NCBI GenBank assembly: GCA_025966525.1
Contig: JAPDIG010000005.1
Span: 7,323 to 45,097 of the forward strand
Direction of reading: 5' to 3'
From: Candidatus Methanophagales archaeon
GTDB taxonomy: Archaea > Halobacteriota > Syntropharchaeia > Alkanophagales > Methanospirareceae
Length of the DNA stretch: 37,775 nucleotides
Below the pieces are notes generated by a model. It made no database searches. It was given only the letters and a program-made list of their open reading frames with translations, and was not told the DNA's origin. A program made the position numbers and the translations under genes. Positions 16,088 to 23,666 of this stretch are shown here, one piece after another (the stretch's first letter is position 1; each line of letters starts with the position of its first letter).

Positions 16088-17395
16088 ATGAACAAGAAGT
16101 ATGGGATTTTATTTGCTGTGTTAGTGTTTTCAGCGTTGATTGCAGGTTGTGTGCAGCCGCCAGAAGGAGAAGTAAAAGAGATAAAGATAGGGATAGTCGC
16201 TCCTTTGACTGGTGGAGCGAGCACAACAGGGACTGATATGTGGCAGTCTGCGGTATTGGCGGCAGAGGAGATAAACGCCAGGGGCGGGGTTAACGTTAGC
16301 GGCGTTGATATGCAGATTACACTCGTCAAGGGGGACACGGAAACGAGCAGGGAAGGCGGTGTTAAGGCAGTAACGAAGCTCATAACGGAGGATAAGGTTG
16401 ACTTATTGATCGGGGGGTTTTCGAGCGGTATAACGTATGCTGACCAGGTTGTTGCATCAGAACATAAAGTGCCCTTTATAATTACCGGTGCATCCTCTCC
16501 GATAATAACGAGAAGGACGGATATAGACACATCCTACTTCTTTCATCACTGTCCTACAACAGACGACTATCCAGAAGCGACTCTGCTTTTTGTCAATGAT
16601 GTAGTAAAGCCCATGATTTACGAGCGATTCAATTTTTCAGCGGACAGACCTCTCAGGTTAGGGGTTCTATACCAGGACAGCAAATATGGCGAGGGCGTTT
16701 ACGAGGGTATTAAAAAGGCGATAGAGAAACACAACCTCGGGATAGAGATAGTTTCAGCAGAGAAATTTAAGATGAGTGAGACGGACTTCAGAACTGCGCT
16801 AACGGTAATAAAGGAATCTAAACCGGATGTTGTATATCCTGCTGCATTCCTTAACGAGCAGACGCTCATAGTGGCTCAGGGAAGGAAAGACGTCGGCCTG
16901 GATACTATCTATCTCTCAGTCGAGTGTAATGACGACCCGGACTATTATACCGGGGTGGAGCGATGGGGAGAATACTCGATACAGGAGAGCAGATTTAGCC
17001 CCTACGCCATTCCATCAGGACCAATCCACGATGCAGTCGGGAAATTCAAGGAGGACTTTAAGAACAAGTGGGGTACATCCCCGAGTATGATGGGAGCATC
17101 AACCTACGAGGGTGTTTATGTCGCGGCTGAAGCGATTAAGAACGCCGGTACTCTGGATAAGGAAAAGGTCAGGGCTTCATTGGCAGAGCTCGCGATGCCA
17201 CAGATTATAGAGGTGATGCAGAATGGTGTGATAACCTTTTCGCCAGATTACAGAGAGAGTAAATTCGAGCTTTACATGGAGCAGCTTAGGTGGGATGAAA
17301 CAGCCGGCGAGACGAGACCGGAGATAGTGTGGCCAGAGAGCATAAAAGAAACCGATTTTGTACTCCCGGATTGGTACGAGTCCGGGAGCTCGTAA
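16088..17395 (+). CDS. livK: Liv-type ABC transporter substrate-binding lipoprotein
   Basis: Extracellular solute receptor of the branched-chain amino acid/amide ABC importer family (periplasmic-binding-protein type I fold). The N-terminus is a lipoprotein signal: basic MNKK, a hydrophobic stretch and the lipobox LIAGC, whose Cys would be lipidated. The mature protein begins with a charged spacer and then IKIGIVAPLTGGAS, the usual first strand and ligand loop. About 435 residues, normal. The ATG at 16088 lies 7 bases after GAGGTG; an ATG at 16085 is equally in frame. Ligand could be leucine-type amino acids, amides or urea. The 3' end contains a terminator-like hairpin. Confidence 0.93.
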   Translation: MNKKYGILFAVLVFSALIAGCVQPPEGEVKEIKIGIVAPLTGGASTTGTDMWQSAVLAAEEINARGGVNVSGVDMQITLVKGDTETSREGGVKAVTKLITEDKVDLLIGGFSSGITYADQVVASEHKVPFIITGASSPIITRRTDIDTSYFFHHCPTTDDYPEATLLFVNDVVKPMIYERFNFSADRPLRLGVLYQDSKYGEGVYEGIKKAIEKHNLGIEIVSAEKFKMSETDFRTALTVIKESKPDVVYPAAFLNEQTLIVAQGRKDVGLDTIYLSVECNDDPDYYTGVERWGEYSIQESRFSPYAIPSGPIHDAVGKFKEDFKNKWGTSPSMMGASTYEGVYVAAEAIKNAGTLDKEKVRASLAELAMPQIIEVMQNGVITFSPDYRESKFELYMEQLRWDETAGETRPEIVWPESIKETDFVLPDWYESGSS

Positions 17396-17420
17396 TTTTT
17401 TTTTCTTTTTATTTTTTATT
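17363..17420 (+). terminator. Intrinsic-terminator-like hairpin plus long U-tract at the livK/livH junction
   Basis: Bases 17363-17370 (ctcccgga) pair perfectly with 17381-17388 (tccgggag) around a 10-base loop. After seven bases comes a long T-rich run (17396-17420). The stem lies wholly inside the last codons of livK. It should reduce read-through into livH, giving more receptor than permease, a common need in binding-protein transporters. Function is inferred. Confidence 0.65.
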
Positions 17421-17434
17421 CCATATTCAAAACT

Positions 17435-18346
17435 ATGGACCTTAGCGTTTTACTACAGATTTTAGTATGGGGTCTTTATGCTGGCTGCATTTACATTCTC
17501 TTAGCGATAGGGCTGAACCTGATTTTCGGCGTTATGAAGGTCGTGAACTTCGCACATGGTGAGTTGCTAATGCTGGGTGCTTATGCAGCCTTCTGGATTT
17601 ACACCCTTTCAGGGATTAACCCGTACCTAATCATTGCGTTAGCCATGATTCTTCTTGGCATTATCGGAGTTTTCATTGAAAGACTTTGCTTCCGACCGAT
17701 AATGGGTACAGGGAAGTTAAACGAGATCTTTCTCAGTCTTGGATTGATCTATCTGTTTCAGAATTTAGCGGCTTTGTTATGGACAACGGGCTCAAGGTCT
17801 ATTCATAGCCCATACAGTGACGTGTCCGTTTCCATAGGCTCTATTCGGCTGCCACTGGATTATATCATCATTATCGTATTTACGATTCTATTTCTAATTG
17901 CCTTTCAACTCTTCATGAAGAGAACCACCCTCGGGAGAGCGATGCGTGCCACAAGCCAGAACCGGGAGGCAGCGGCTTTAATGGGCATTCATGTGGAGCG
18001 GATGGACATGCTCAGTTTTGCATTGGGTTCTGCGCTTGCAGCAGCGGCTGGTAGCTTATGGTTGATAAGTGGTCAGATAGCGAACCCGTATATGGGTTCA
18101 ATCCCGGCAATAAAAGCTTTTGCAGTTATAATCATCGGTGGGCTCGGCAGTATACCAGGGGCTATTGTTGCAGGTCTGACCCTGGGTATAGCAGAAAACG
18201 TTCTGCCGTTATTCATACAATCCTTTGTAGGTTTATTCGGCGTTTCAATGTCGTTCACAGCGTGGAAGGATACGATAGCTTTCTTTATCTTAATCATAGT
18301 TCTTGTAATAAGACCGACTGGCATATTCGGGGAGAAGGGAGAGTAG
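17435..18346 (+). CDS. livH: Liv-type ABC transporter permease
   Basis: Inner-membrane permease subunit of 303 residues with about eight predicted transmembrane helices. Typical LivH features are LNLIFGVMKVVNFAHGE near residue 30, the loop carrying RAMRATSQNREAAALMGI, in part, that contacts the ATPases, and the late GGLGSIPGAIVAGLTLGI segment. It follows livK after a 39-base gap that holds a T-rich tract, and livM starts 6 bases after its stop. It forms the channel heterodimer with LivM. Confidence 0.95.
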   Translation: MDLSVLLQILVWGLYAGCIYILLAIGLNLIFGVMKVVNFAHGELLMLGAYAAFWIYTLSGINPYLIIALAMILLGIIGVFIERLCFRPIMGTGKLNEIFLSLGLIYLFQNLAALLWTTGSRSIHSPYSDVSVSIGSIRLPLDYIIIIVFTILFLIAFQLFMKRTTLGRAMRATSQNREAAALMGIHVERMDMLSFALGSALAAAAGSLWLISGQIANPYMGSIPAIKAFAVIIIGGLGSIPGAIVAGLTLGIAENVLPLFIQSFVGLFGVSMSFTAWKDTIAFFILIIVLVIRPTGIFGEKGE

Positions 18347-18352
18347 GACAGG

Positions 18353-19300
18353 GTGAAATTGGATAGGATAAACATAAAAACCGGGATTGGAATTGTTTCG
18401 TTGATTCTGGCATTTATAGTACCCGTGATTTTGGGAATCAATCAGTATTTGCTGACGGTTTTGATTATAACGCTTGTGTTTATCATATACTCATCAGCAT
18501 GGAATCTGCTCGCTCTTTCAGGTCAGGCTTCGCTGGGGCATGCAGCTTTTTTCGGTATTGGGGGTTATGTGTCGGCTATAATAACAAATAGTCTTGGTCT
18601 GCCACCGATTGTAGCAATATTTGTCGGAGGTTTTTTTGCTGCGTTTATAGGCATTCTGATAGGCTTTACCTGTATAAGGATGAGGGAGTGGTTCCTCGCC
18701 ATGGTAACCTTCGGGTTTGCGATTATAGCTCATACGATAACCACGGAGCTTCCATGGCTTACCGGAGGCTGGGATGGTATCCCCGCGAAGAGATTGATTT
18801 CTGTAACGATAACAAATTATATCATGTACGAGTATTACATCATGCTACTTATAGCGGTTGCTGTGGTCGTCATAATCTACCAGCTAACGAAATCGAGGAT
18901 GGGGCTCGCTCTGGAGGCAATAAGGGAGAACGAGCTTGAGGCAAAGGTGATGGGCATCAATGTAACAAAGTATAAGCTAATGGCGTTTGCCGTAAGCGCC
19001 TTCTTCACTGGGATTGCCGGTGCATTAGAGATACACCATTTTGGGTATATAACCCCTGAGGTCTATGGTATGGATATATCGTTCTGGCCGATAATATACT
19101 CTATAAGTGGCGGTCTCTTCACCATCGGTGGTCCAATACTTGGTACAATCGTAATTACATTTATATGGGAGATTCTGCGAACTTTCGGTTTGATGTATGA
19201 GCGATTTATATTGATTGGCGTGATACTCATTCTTATTGTGATCTTCCTGCCGAGGGGGCTTGTGTCTATTCCTGAGAAGATAAAGCGATCACATCCCTAA
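18353..19300 (+). CDS. livM: Liv-type ABC transporter permease
   Basis: Second permease of the importer, 315 residues, with about nine to ten hydrophobic helices. The LivM signature GQASLGHAAFFGIGGYVSA sits near residue 60, and the ATPase-coupling loop has LEAIRENELEAKVMGIN. The start is a GTG at 18353, a few bases after the livH stop and preceded by AGGACAGG. The last 12 bases overlap the end of the convergent livF gene. It pairs with LivH. Confidence 0.95.
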   Translation: MKLDRINIKTGIGIVSLILAFIVPVILGINQYLLTVLIITLVFIIYSSAWNLLALSGQASLGHAAFFGIGGYVSAIITNSLGLPPIVAIFVGGFFAAFIGILIGFTCIRMREWFLAMVTFGFAIIAHTITTELPWLTGGWDGIPAKRLISVTITNYIMYEYYIMLLIAVAVVVIIYQLTKSRMGLALEAIRENELEAKVMGINVTKYKLMAFAVSAFFTGIAGALEIHHFGYITPEVYGMDISFWPIIYSISGGLFTIGGPILGTIVITFIWEILRTFGLMYERFILIGVILILIVIFLPRGLVSIPEKIKRSHP

Positions 19301-20008
19301 GTAAGCCTCCTTCACGTATTTGTCACTCAGAAGCTCAAAGCCTTTTCCTTCTAATATAGTTCTACCCTTTTCCAGAACGTATGCGCGGTCTGAGAGCCCA
19401 AGCGCATGATGTACGTTCTGTTCCACAAGCAATATGGTAACGCCTTCTTCATTCAGCTTTTTTATTATATCGAATACCTGTAATACGAGCACTGGAGCTA
19501 ATCCGAGGGATGGCTCATCCAGCATCAGAAGCTTTGGTTTTGACATCAGAGCGCGTGCAATAGCAAGCATCTGCTGCTCTCCCCCGCTCATCGTTCCTGC
19601 GAGCTGTTTTTTCCTTTCTTCGAGTTTCGGGAAGAGTTTGAAGACCCAATCGAGACTTTCATCGCGTAAATCCTTTGCTCTTGCTCTTGGCACATATGCA
19701 CCAAGTATGAGGTTTTCAAGGACGCTCATCTTTGGGAATATCTCTCTGCCCTCAGGGACGAGAGAGATCCCCGCAGCCACTACCTTGTATGCTGGTAGTC
19801 CTCCAATACTTTTGTCCATGAACCTGATACTGCCTGACCTTGACTTAAGCAGACCCTGGATAGTCTTTACAGTGGTTGACTTCCCTGCTCCGTTAGAACC
19901 GAGGAGGGTTACGATTTCCCCCTCGTTAATATTAAAGGAGACGTCCCATAGCACCTGTACCTTATCGTAAGCAACATTTAATCCCTTTATCTCAAGCATA
20001 ATCATCAC
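19289..20008 (-). CDS. livF: Liv-type ABC transporter ATPase, LivF type
   Basis: ATP-binding subunit of 239 residues. Walker A is GSNGAGKST, the ABC signature is MSGGEQQMLAIARAL, Walker B is LLMLDEPSLGLAP, and the switch His lies in VEQNVHHAL. LivF-type features are the short length and the early KTIQGLLKSRSG. It overlaps the end of livG by 4 bases. The start is uncertain: a GTG at 20008, ATG at 20005 or ATG at 19999 (MLEIKGLNV), and no clear Shine-Dalgarno helps. It lies on the strand opposite to the permeases it must serve. Confidence 0.94.
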   Translation of the reverse strand: MMIMLEIKGLNVAYDKVQVLWDVSFNINEGEIVTLLGSNGAGKSTTVKTIQGLLKSRSGSIRFMDKSIGGLPAYKVVAAGISLVPEGREIFPKMSVLENLILGAYVPRARAKDLRDESLDWVFKLFPKLEERKKQLAGTMSGGEQQMLAIARALMSKPKLLMLDEPSLGLAPVLVLQVFDIIKKLNEEGVTILLVEQNVHHALGLSDRAYVLEKGRTILEGKGFELLSDKYVKEAYLGM

Positions 20009-20733
20009 ATATATGTTTTTTCTCCAAGATATGAGCTTATAACCTTTTCATCCGCAGCTATTTCGGCGGGTGTTCCTTCCGCTATTTTTTCTCCGTGATG
20101 CAGAACAACAATACTGTCGGAGACATTCATTATCACCTTCATAACATGCTCTACCATAAGTATTGTTATTCCCGAGTCGCGGATTTTCTGTATCAGTGAG
20201 ATTGCAGCGTTGCTTTCTTTCGGATTTAGCCCAGTTGTTACCTCGTCTAACAGGAGTAGTTTCGGGTCGGTCGCAAGAGCTCTTGCAAGCTGTACCCGTT
20301 TAAGCTCTACGATATTAAGGTTTTTCACAGGGTAATTTATTTTGTTCATCGGGTAGCCGACGAATTCAAGATGCTTTTCTGCTTTTTCTCTGGCTTCCTT
20401 CATGCTGATTTTCTCTGAATTACCGAACAAGGCTCCTACAAGGACGTTTTGAGATGCCGAGAGTTCAGGAAAAGAGTGTACAAGCTGGAATGTCTTAGCG
20501 ATTCCCAGTTTACATACTTTATTGGGACTCAGGTTCGTTATATCCAACCCGTCGAAGATGATAGAGCCTGAGCTGGGCAGATAGACGCCGCTCACGACAT
20601 TCAGGAGCGTTGATTTTCCCGCGCCATTCGGGCCCACAAGACCGACTATCGCTCCCTTCTGTATTCTAAAGCTGACGTCCTTGATGGCTGTTAGGCGGTC
20701 AAAGTGCTTGCTCACTTTTTTTATGGAGAGCAT
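20005..20733 (-). CDS. livG: Liv-type ABC transporter ATPase, LivG type
   Basis: ATP-binding subunit of 242 residues. Walker A is GPNGAGKST, Walker B is LLLLDEVTTGLNP and the switch region is VEHVMKVIM, all of LivG type. The ABC signature is unusual: where LSxGxxxxxxLARAL is expected, it reads LNIVELKRVQLARAL, as seen in many LivG proteins (ERRRLEIARAL-like), so it may still work in the heterodimer with LivF. A TATA-like element at 20761-20774 predicts transcription starting near the ATG, which has no Shine-Dalgarno. Confidence 0.93.
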   Translation of the reverse strand: MLSIKKVSKHFDRLTAIKDVSFRIQKGAIVGLVGPNGAGKSTLLNVVSGVYLPSSGSIIFDGLDITNLSPNKVCKLGIAKTFQLVHSFPELSASQNVLVGALFGNSEKISMKEAREKAEKHLEFVGYPMNKINYPVKNLNIVELKRVQLARALATDPKLLLLDEVTTGLNPKESNAAISLIQKIRDSGITILMVEHVMKVIMNVSDSIVVLHHGEKIAEGTPAEIAADEKVISSYLGEKTYM

Positions 20734-20760
20734 GTGTCATTACGTTTGTGTTATAGATAC

Positions 20761-20774
20761 GAATATATAAAAAA
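20761..20774 (-). promoter_or_regulatory. TATA-like element of the livGF unit
   Basis: On the minus strand it reads ttttttatatattc, about 30 bases upstream of the livG ATG. This is the right distance for a leaderless or nearly leaderless livGF transcript. Confidence 0.45.
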
Positions 20775-20904
20775 CTTGCGTATTTTAAGACAGAAACGGA
20801 AGACCATATCTGACAATTGCATTTAAGGCAAAAGGCAACTACGAATATTTCTGCGATTAAGTTTTTTAATAACTAAGAGAAATAGGAGTATGAGGTACGA
20901 GTCA

Positions 20905-20916
20905 GATACGCGTATC
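20905..20916. repeat. Perfect 12-bp palindrome upstream of the tRNA gene
   Basis: The sequence gatacgcgtatc is a perfect 12-base palindrome ending 17 bases before the tRNA. It could be a protein-binding site or a 5'-leader hairpin; nothing in the sequence decides which. Confidence 0.4.
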
Positions 20917-20933
20917 ACAGGAACCCTGAAAAA

Positions 20934-21006
20934 AGTCCCGTGGTGTAGCGGTCAAGCATACCGGCCCTTGGAGCCTGTGACGGGGGTTCGAATCCTCCCG
21001 GGACTA
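20934..21006 (+). tRNA. tRNA-Gln(UUG), with C at position 33
   Basis: A 73-base cloverleaf. The acceptor stem is agtcccg (20934-20940) with cgggact, discriminator A73, and no encoded CCA. The D stem is gtgt/gcat with two G-T pairs. The anticodon stem is ccggc (20961-20965) with gcctg (20973-20977), with a C-T mismatch at 28-42. The loop is ccttgga with anticodon TTG at 20968-20970. The T stem is ggggg/cctcc around ttcgaat. The acceptor sequence AGUCCCG...CGGGACUA is that of archaeal tRNA-Gln. Position 33 is C, where U is nearly universal. Reading the loop one base later would give UGG (Pro), but then the anticodon stem does not pair. Confidence 0.85.
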
Positions 21007-21561
21007 TTTAAGCACATCCAGCATCGCAACTCTTTCCAACACCAGCATCTTTAACTTTGACTTGCCCACTGCCTTTAACTCTGCCTCTGTTATGTCAAAG
21101 AACTTCTTTATTTTCTCTTTTTTATTCTCATTATACTCTAACTCCAACTCTAGGATTGGCTCTTCTTGAATCCCTATTTTTCCCTTTATTTCCTCAGCAA
21201 CCATTTCCAAATCTCCTCGTACTCGCGCAGAAGCATCAACAATAACGATTGCAACTCTTTTCTCGGCTTCTGACACAGAAACGCCCATCGCCAATGCTCT
21301 TTCTATCTGCCTTCTTCCTGCGGCATATAAAAGAATCTCCAAGCCAATATCGCTCGTTATATTCCTTTTCATCGCCGTAGCTCTTATTGCTTTTTTCACC
21401 GCTGATATTATATGCTCTCCCCCAGCTATCAGCTCCGCATCCATAGCTTGTATGGTCACGTCGTATTCATGTGCGATATTTTTCAACGAAGAGAGAAAAT
21501 CATCTATGTTGGATATGCCAACTTTACCAACAATTATTTTGTAGTTTAATGGCGTCTCCAT
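21004..21561 (-). CDS. cgi121: KEOPS complex subunit Cgi121
   Basis: A 185-residue subunit of the KEOPS complex (Kae1-Bud32-Cgi121-Pcc1), which makes N6-threonylcarbamoyladenosine (t6A) at position 37 of ANN-decoding tRNAs. Cgi121 binds the tRNA 3' end and Bud32. Family motifs are AMDAELIAGGEHIISAVKKA and LEILLYAAGRRQIERA in order, followed by VAIVIVD. The gene follows asd by 26 bases on the same strand. Its stop overlaps the last three bases of the convergent tRNA-Gln gene. Confidence 0.92.
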   Translation of the reverse strand: METPLNYKIIVGKVGISNIDDFLSSLKNIAHEYDVTIQAMDAELIAGGEHIISAVKKAIRATAMKRNITSDIGLEILLYAAGRRQIERALAMGVSVSEAEKRVAIVIVDASARVRGDLEMVAEEIKGKIGIQEEPILELELEYNENKKEKIKKFFDITEAELKAVGKSKLKMLVLERVAMLDVLK

Positions 21562-21587
21562 TCATTTCTCCCACTTATTCTTTTGGA

Positions 21588-22640
21588 TTAGATAAACCCC
21601 CTCTCCAACAGCACCTCTGCATTCAATATGGATGCACCCGCAGCACCTCTTATCGTATTGTGACCCTGTGCAATATACTTCACCTCATTCTCCATTCTCC
21701 CTGCTCTTATTCTTCCTACGGATACACTCATCCCTCGCCCTGCATCACGGTCTAACTTCGGCTGTGGTCTATCCCGCTCCTCCCGCAATATTATAGCCTT
21801 TTCTGGAGCAAAGGGTGTGTTTATATCTGTGGTGAAGTTCTTAAACGCCTTTTTCACTTCTTCTTCACTTACGCTTTCCGCAAACTTAACCCACACCGCT
21901 TCTGTATGACCATCCATCACTGGAACACGATGGCAAGAAGCACATACGGTGAATGCTGCGTTTTTTATCTCAGATTTTTCCATTGTGCCGAGTATCTTCT
22001 GGGGTTCACTTTCCATCTTATCCTCTTCTTTTTCTATAAACGGTATCACATTATCCATTATTGCCATCGAAGGCACACCTGCATACCCGGCACCTGATAC
22101 CGCCTGCATGGTTGAAACTCGCACCTCCTTTATCCCATACCTCATTAATGGTTTCAAACTCAAAGTAAGCACAATTGCCGAGCAGTTGGGATTCGTCATA
22201 ATGAAACCATCCCAGCCCCGCCTTTCTTTTTGCACCACTATCAATGCTAAGTGGTCAGCATTTATCTCTGGAATAACCAGAGGTACATCGGGTTCCATTC
22301 TATGTACCGATACATTACTGGAAATTGCATAACCCGCCTGTGCGCATCTCTTCTCCACTTCGCTTGCAATTGATCCCGGCACAGCGGAAAACATAACCAC
22401 TATATCTTCATTCTCTGAAGCATCCACATCGTCCATAGATTTCACCACCATCTCCGCTGCTTCCTCCGGCATCTCATACGGAAGAAACCACTTTGCCACT
22501 TCTTTGTATTTCTTACCCGCGCTTTTTTCAGAAGCGAACAGTGCTCCGAGCTCAAACCAGGGATGCGCGTCTAAAAGCTGCACGAATCTCTGCCCCACGC
22601 TACCTGTTGCGCCCAATATCCCCACTTTTATCTTTTTCAT
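21588..22640 (-). CDS. asd: Aspartate-semialdehyde dehydrogenase
   Basis: It reduces aspartyl-4-phosphate to aspartate semialdehyde with NADPH, the second step after aspartate kinase. The 350 residues are normal for the archaeal/fungal type. The N-terminal nucleotide-binding motif is GILGATGSVGQRFVQLL. The catalytic Cys153 is in MTNPNCSAIVL, and the active-site His region is CHRVPVMDGHTEAVWV. It is the first gene of an asd-cgi121 minus-strand pair and diverges from the L40e gene. Confidence 0.96.
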   Translation of the reverse strand: MKKIKVGILGATGSVGQRFVQLLDAHPWFELGALFASEKSAGKKYKEVAKWFLPYEMPEEAAEMVVKSMDDVDASENEDIVVMFSAVPGSIASEVEKRCAQAGYAISSNVSVHRMEPDVPLVIPEINADHLALIVVQKERRGWDGFIMTNPNCSAIVLTLSLKPLMRYGIKEVRVSTMQAVSGAGYAGVPSMAIMDNVIPFIEKEEDKMESEPQKILGTMEKSEIKNAAFTVCASCHRVPVMDGHTEAVWVKFAESVSEEEVKKAFKNFTTDINTPFAPEKAIILREERDRPQPKLDRDAGRGMSVSVGRIRAGRMENEVKYIAQGHNTIRGAAGASILNAEVLLERGFI

Positions 22641-22707
22641 TTTATTTTTATATTTTCACTATCTCACTAAATATTATTCTATTCTATAATCCGCGAAAAG
22701 ATTTAAA

Positions 22708-22717
22708 GGTTTTTATA
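22708..22717 (+). promoter_or_regulatory. TATA-like element of the L40e-cooC unit
   Basis: The stretch ggtttttata, followed by aac, lies about 40 bases before the L40e ATG. GAGGTG at 22741-22746 supplies the ribosome binding site 8 bases before that ATG. Confidence 0.45.
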
Positions 22718-22754
22718 AACGTATGTAGAGTGAGTATATAGAGGTGAAAACAGA

Positions 22755-22901
22755 ATGGCAAGATTTCCGGAAGCGGAGGCAAGGCTCTTTCGTGTGAAGA
22801 TATGCATGGACTGTAATGCAAGAAATGCGCTCAGAGCGACGAGATGCAGGAAATGCGGGTCGAAGGATCTGAGGATGAAATCCAGCCACAGAGGGAAATA
22901 A
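22755..22901 (+). CDS. rpl40e: Large ribosomal subunit protein eL40 (L40e)
   Basis: A 48-residue zinc-ribbon protein of the 50S subunit. The translation begins [17 protein letters not shown], almost the archaeal L40e consensus. Two CxxC pairs (CMDC and CRKC) form the zinc site, and the end is basic. GAGGTG is 8 bases upstream of the ATG. The stop TAA is directly followed by the ATG of the CooC-like gene (22902), so the two are translated from one message and probably coupled. Confidence 0.93.
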   Translation: MARFPEAEARLFRVKICMDCNARNALRATRCRKCGSKDLRMKSSHRGK

Positions 22902-23666
22902 ATGCAAAAGGGCAAAGTGGTAGGGGTATCAGGCAAAGGAGGCACCGGGAAAACAGCCATCGCTGCTCTGTTAATCAGGGAAATTTTGCGGTGTAAATCG
23001 CACGAAGATATTTGTATTTTAGCCATAGATGCAGACGCAGATTCAAATTTGCCGGACGCTCTCGGTATATCCTATGATAAGACGGCAGGCGATATAAGAG
23101 AAAGTTTGTTGGAGGAGAAGCATCAGGACGTTACATTAGACGTGAGGTCAGAATTTGAGGGTAAAATAGCAGAGATAATAGTGGAGGAAGACCAGTATGA
23201 CCTGCTGGTCATGGGACGCCCTGAGGGACCGGGTTGCTACTGCCCGGTAAATCACATAATAAGAATGATCCTCGATACATTGTCGAAGAACTACGATTAC
23301 ACGGTGATAGATTGCGAAGCTGGTCTGGAACATCTCAGCAGGAGAACCACAAGGGACGTAGATGTCATGCTTGTCGTGCTGGATACAACAGTGAAGAGCA
23401 TGAAAACCGCATTACGGCTGAGGAAGATTGCAGAGGAAATAGATGCTGACGTGAAGAAACTGATGAATGTAGCGAATAAAATACCTGAGGGCGCGGAGGA
23501 GATGATAATAGAAGAAGCGAAGAAGCAAGACCTTGAAATAGAGGAAATAATACCTTTTGACCCGTTAATCCCGGAATATGACTTTAAAGGAATTCCAATT
23601 GTGGCTTTACCCGATGATGCACCATCTGTTGCGGGTGTGAGAAGAATAGCGGAGAAGATAATTTAA
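22902..23666 (+). CDS. cooC: CooC-type nickel-insertion ATPase (CODH maturation)
   Basis: A 254-residue deviant-Walker ATPase of the MinD/ParA class. The P-loop is GKGGTGKT (11-18), and a conserved CxC metal site is GCYC with C112 and C114. CooC phrases MGRPEGPGCYC and CEAGLEHLSRRT are both present. CooC proteins load nickel into carbon monoxide dehydrogenase. In CODH/ACS-containing archaea this supports acetyl-CoA synthesis or oxidation. No CODH gene is in the window. It starts immediately after the L40e stop codon, and its 3' end overlaps the convergent HEPN gene by 4 bases. Confidence 0.92.
   Translation: MQKGKVVGVSGKGGTGKTAIAALLIREILRCKSHEDICILAIDADADSNLPDALGISYDKTAGDIRESLLEEKHQDVTLDVRSEFEGKIAEIIVEEDQYDLLVMGRPEGPGCYCPVNHIIRMILDTLSKNYDYTVIDCEAGLEHLSRRTTRDVDVMLVVLDTTVKSMKTALRLRKIAEEIDADVKKLMNVANKIPEGAEEMIIEEAKKQDLEIEEIIPFDPLIPEYDFKGIPIVALPDDAPSVAGVRRIAEKII

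Noticed and set aside
20934-21006. Reading the tRNA as tRNA-Pro(UGG)
   Set aside because: Would restore U33, but the anticodon stem would then be CGGCC against CCTGT, which does not pair, and the acceptor stem is of glutamine type.
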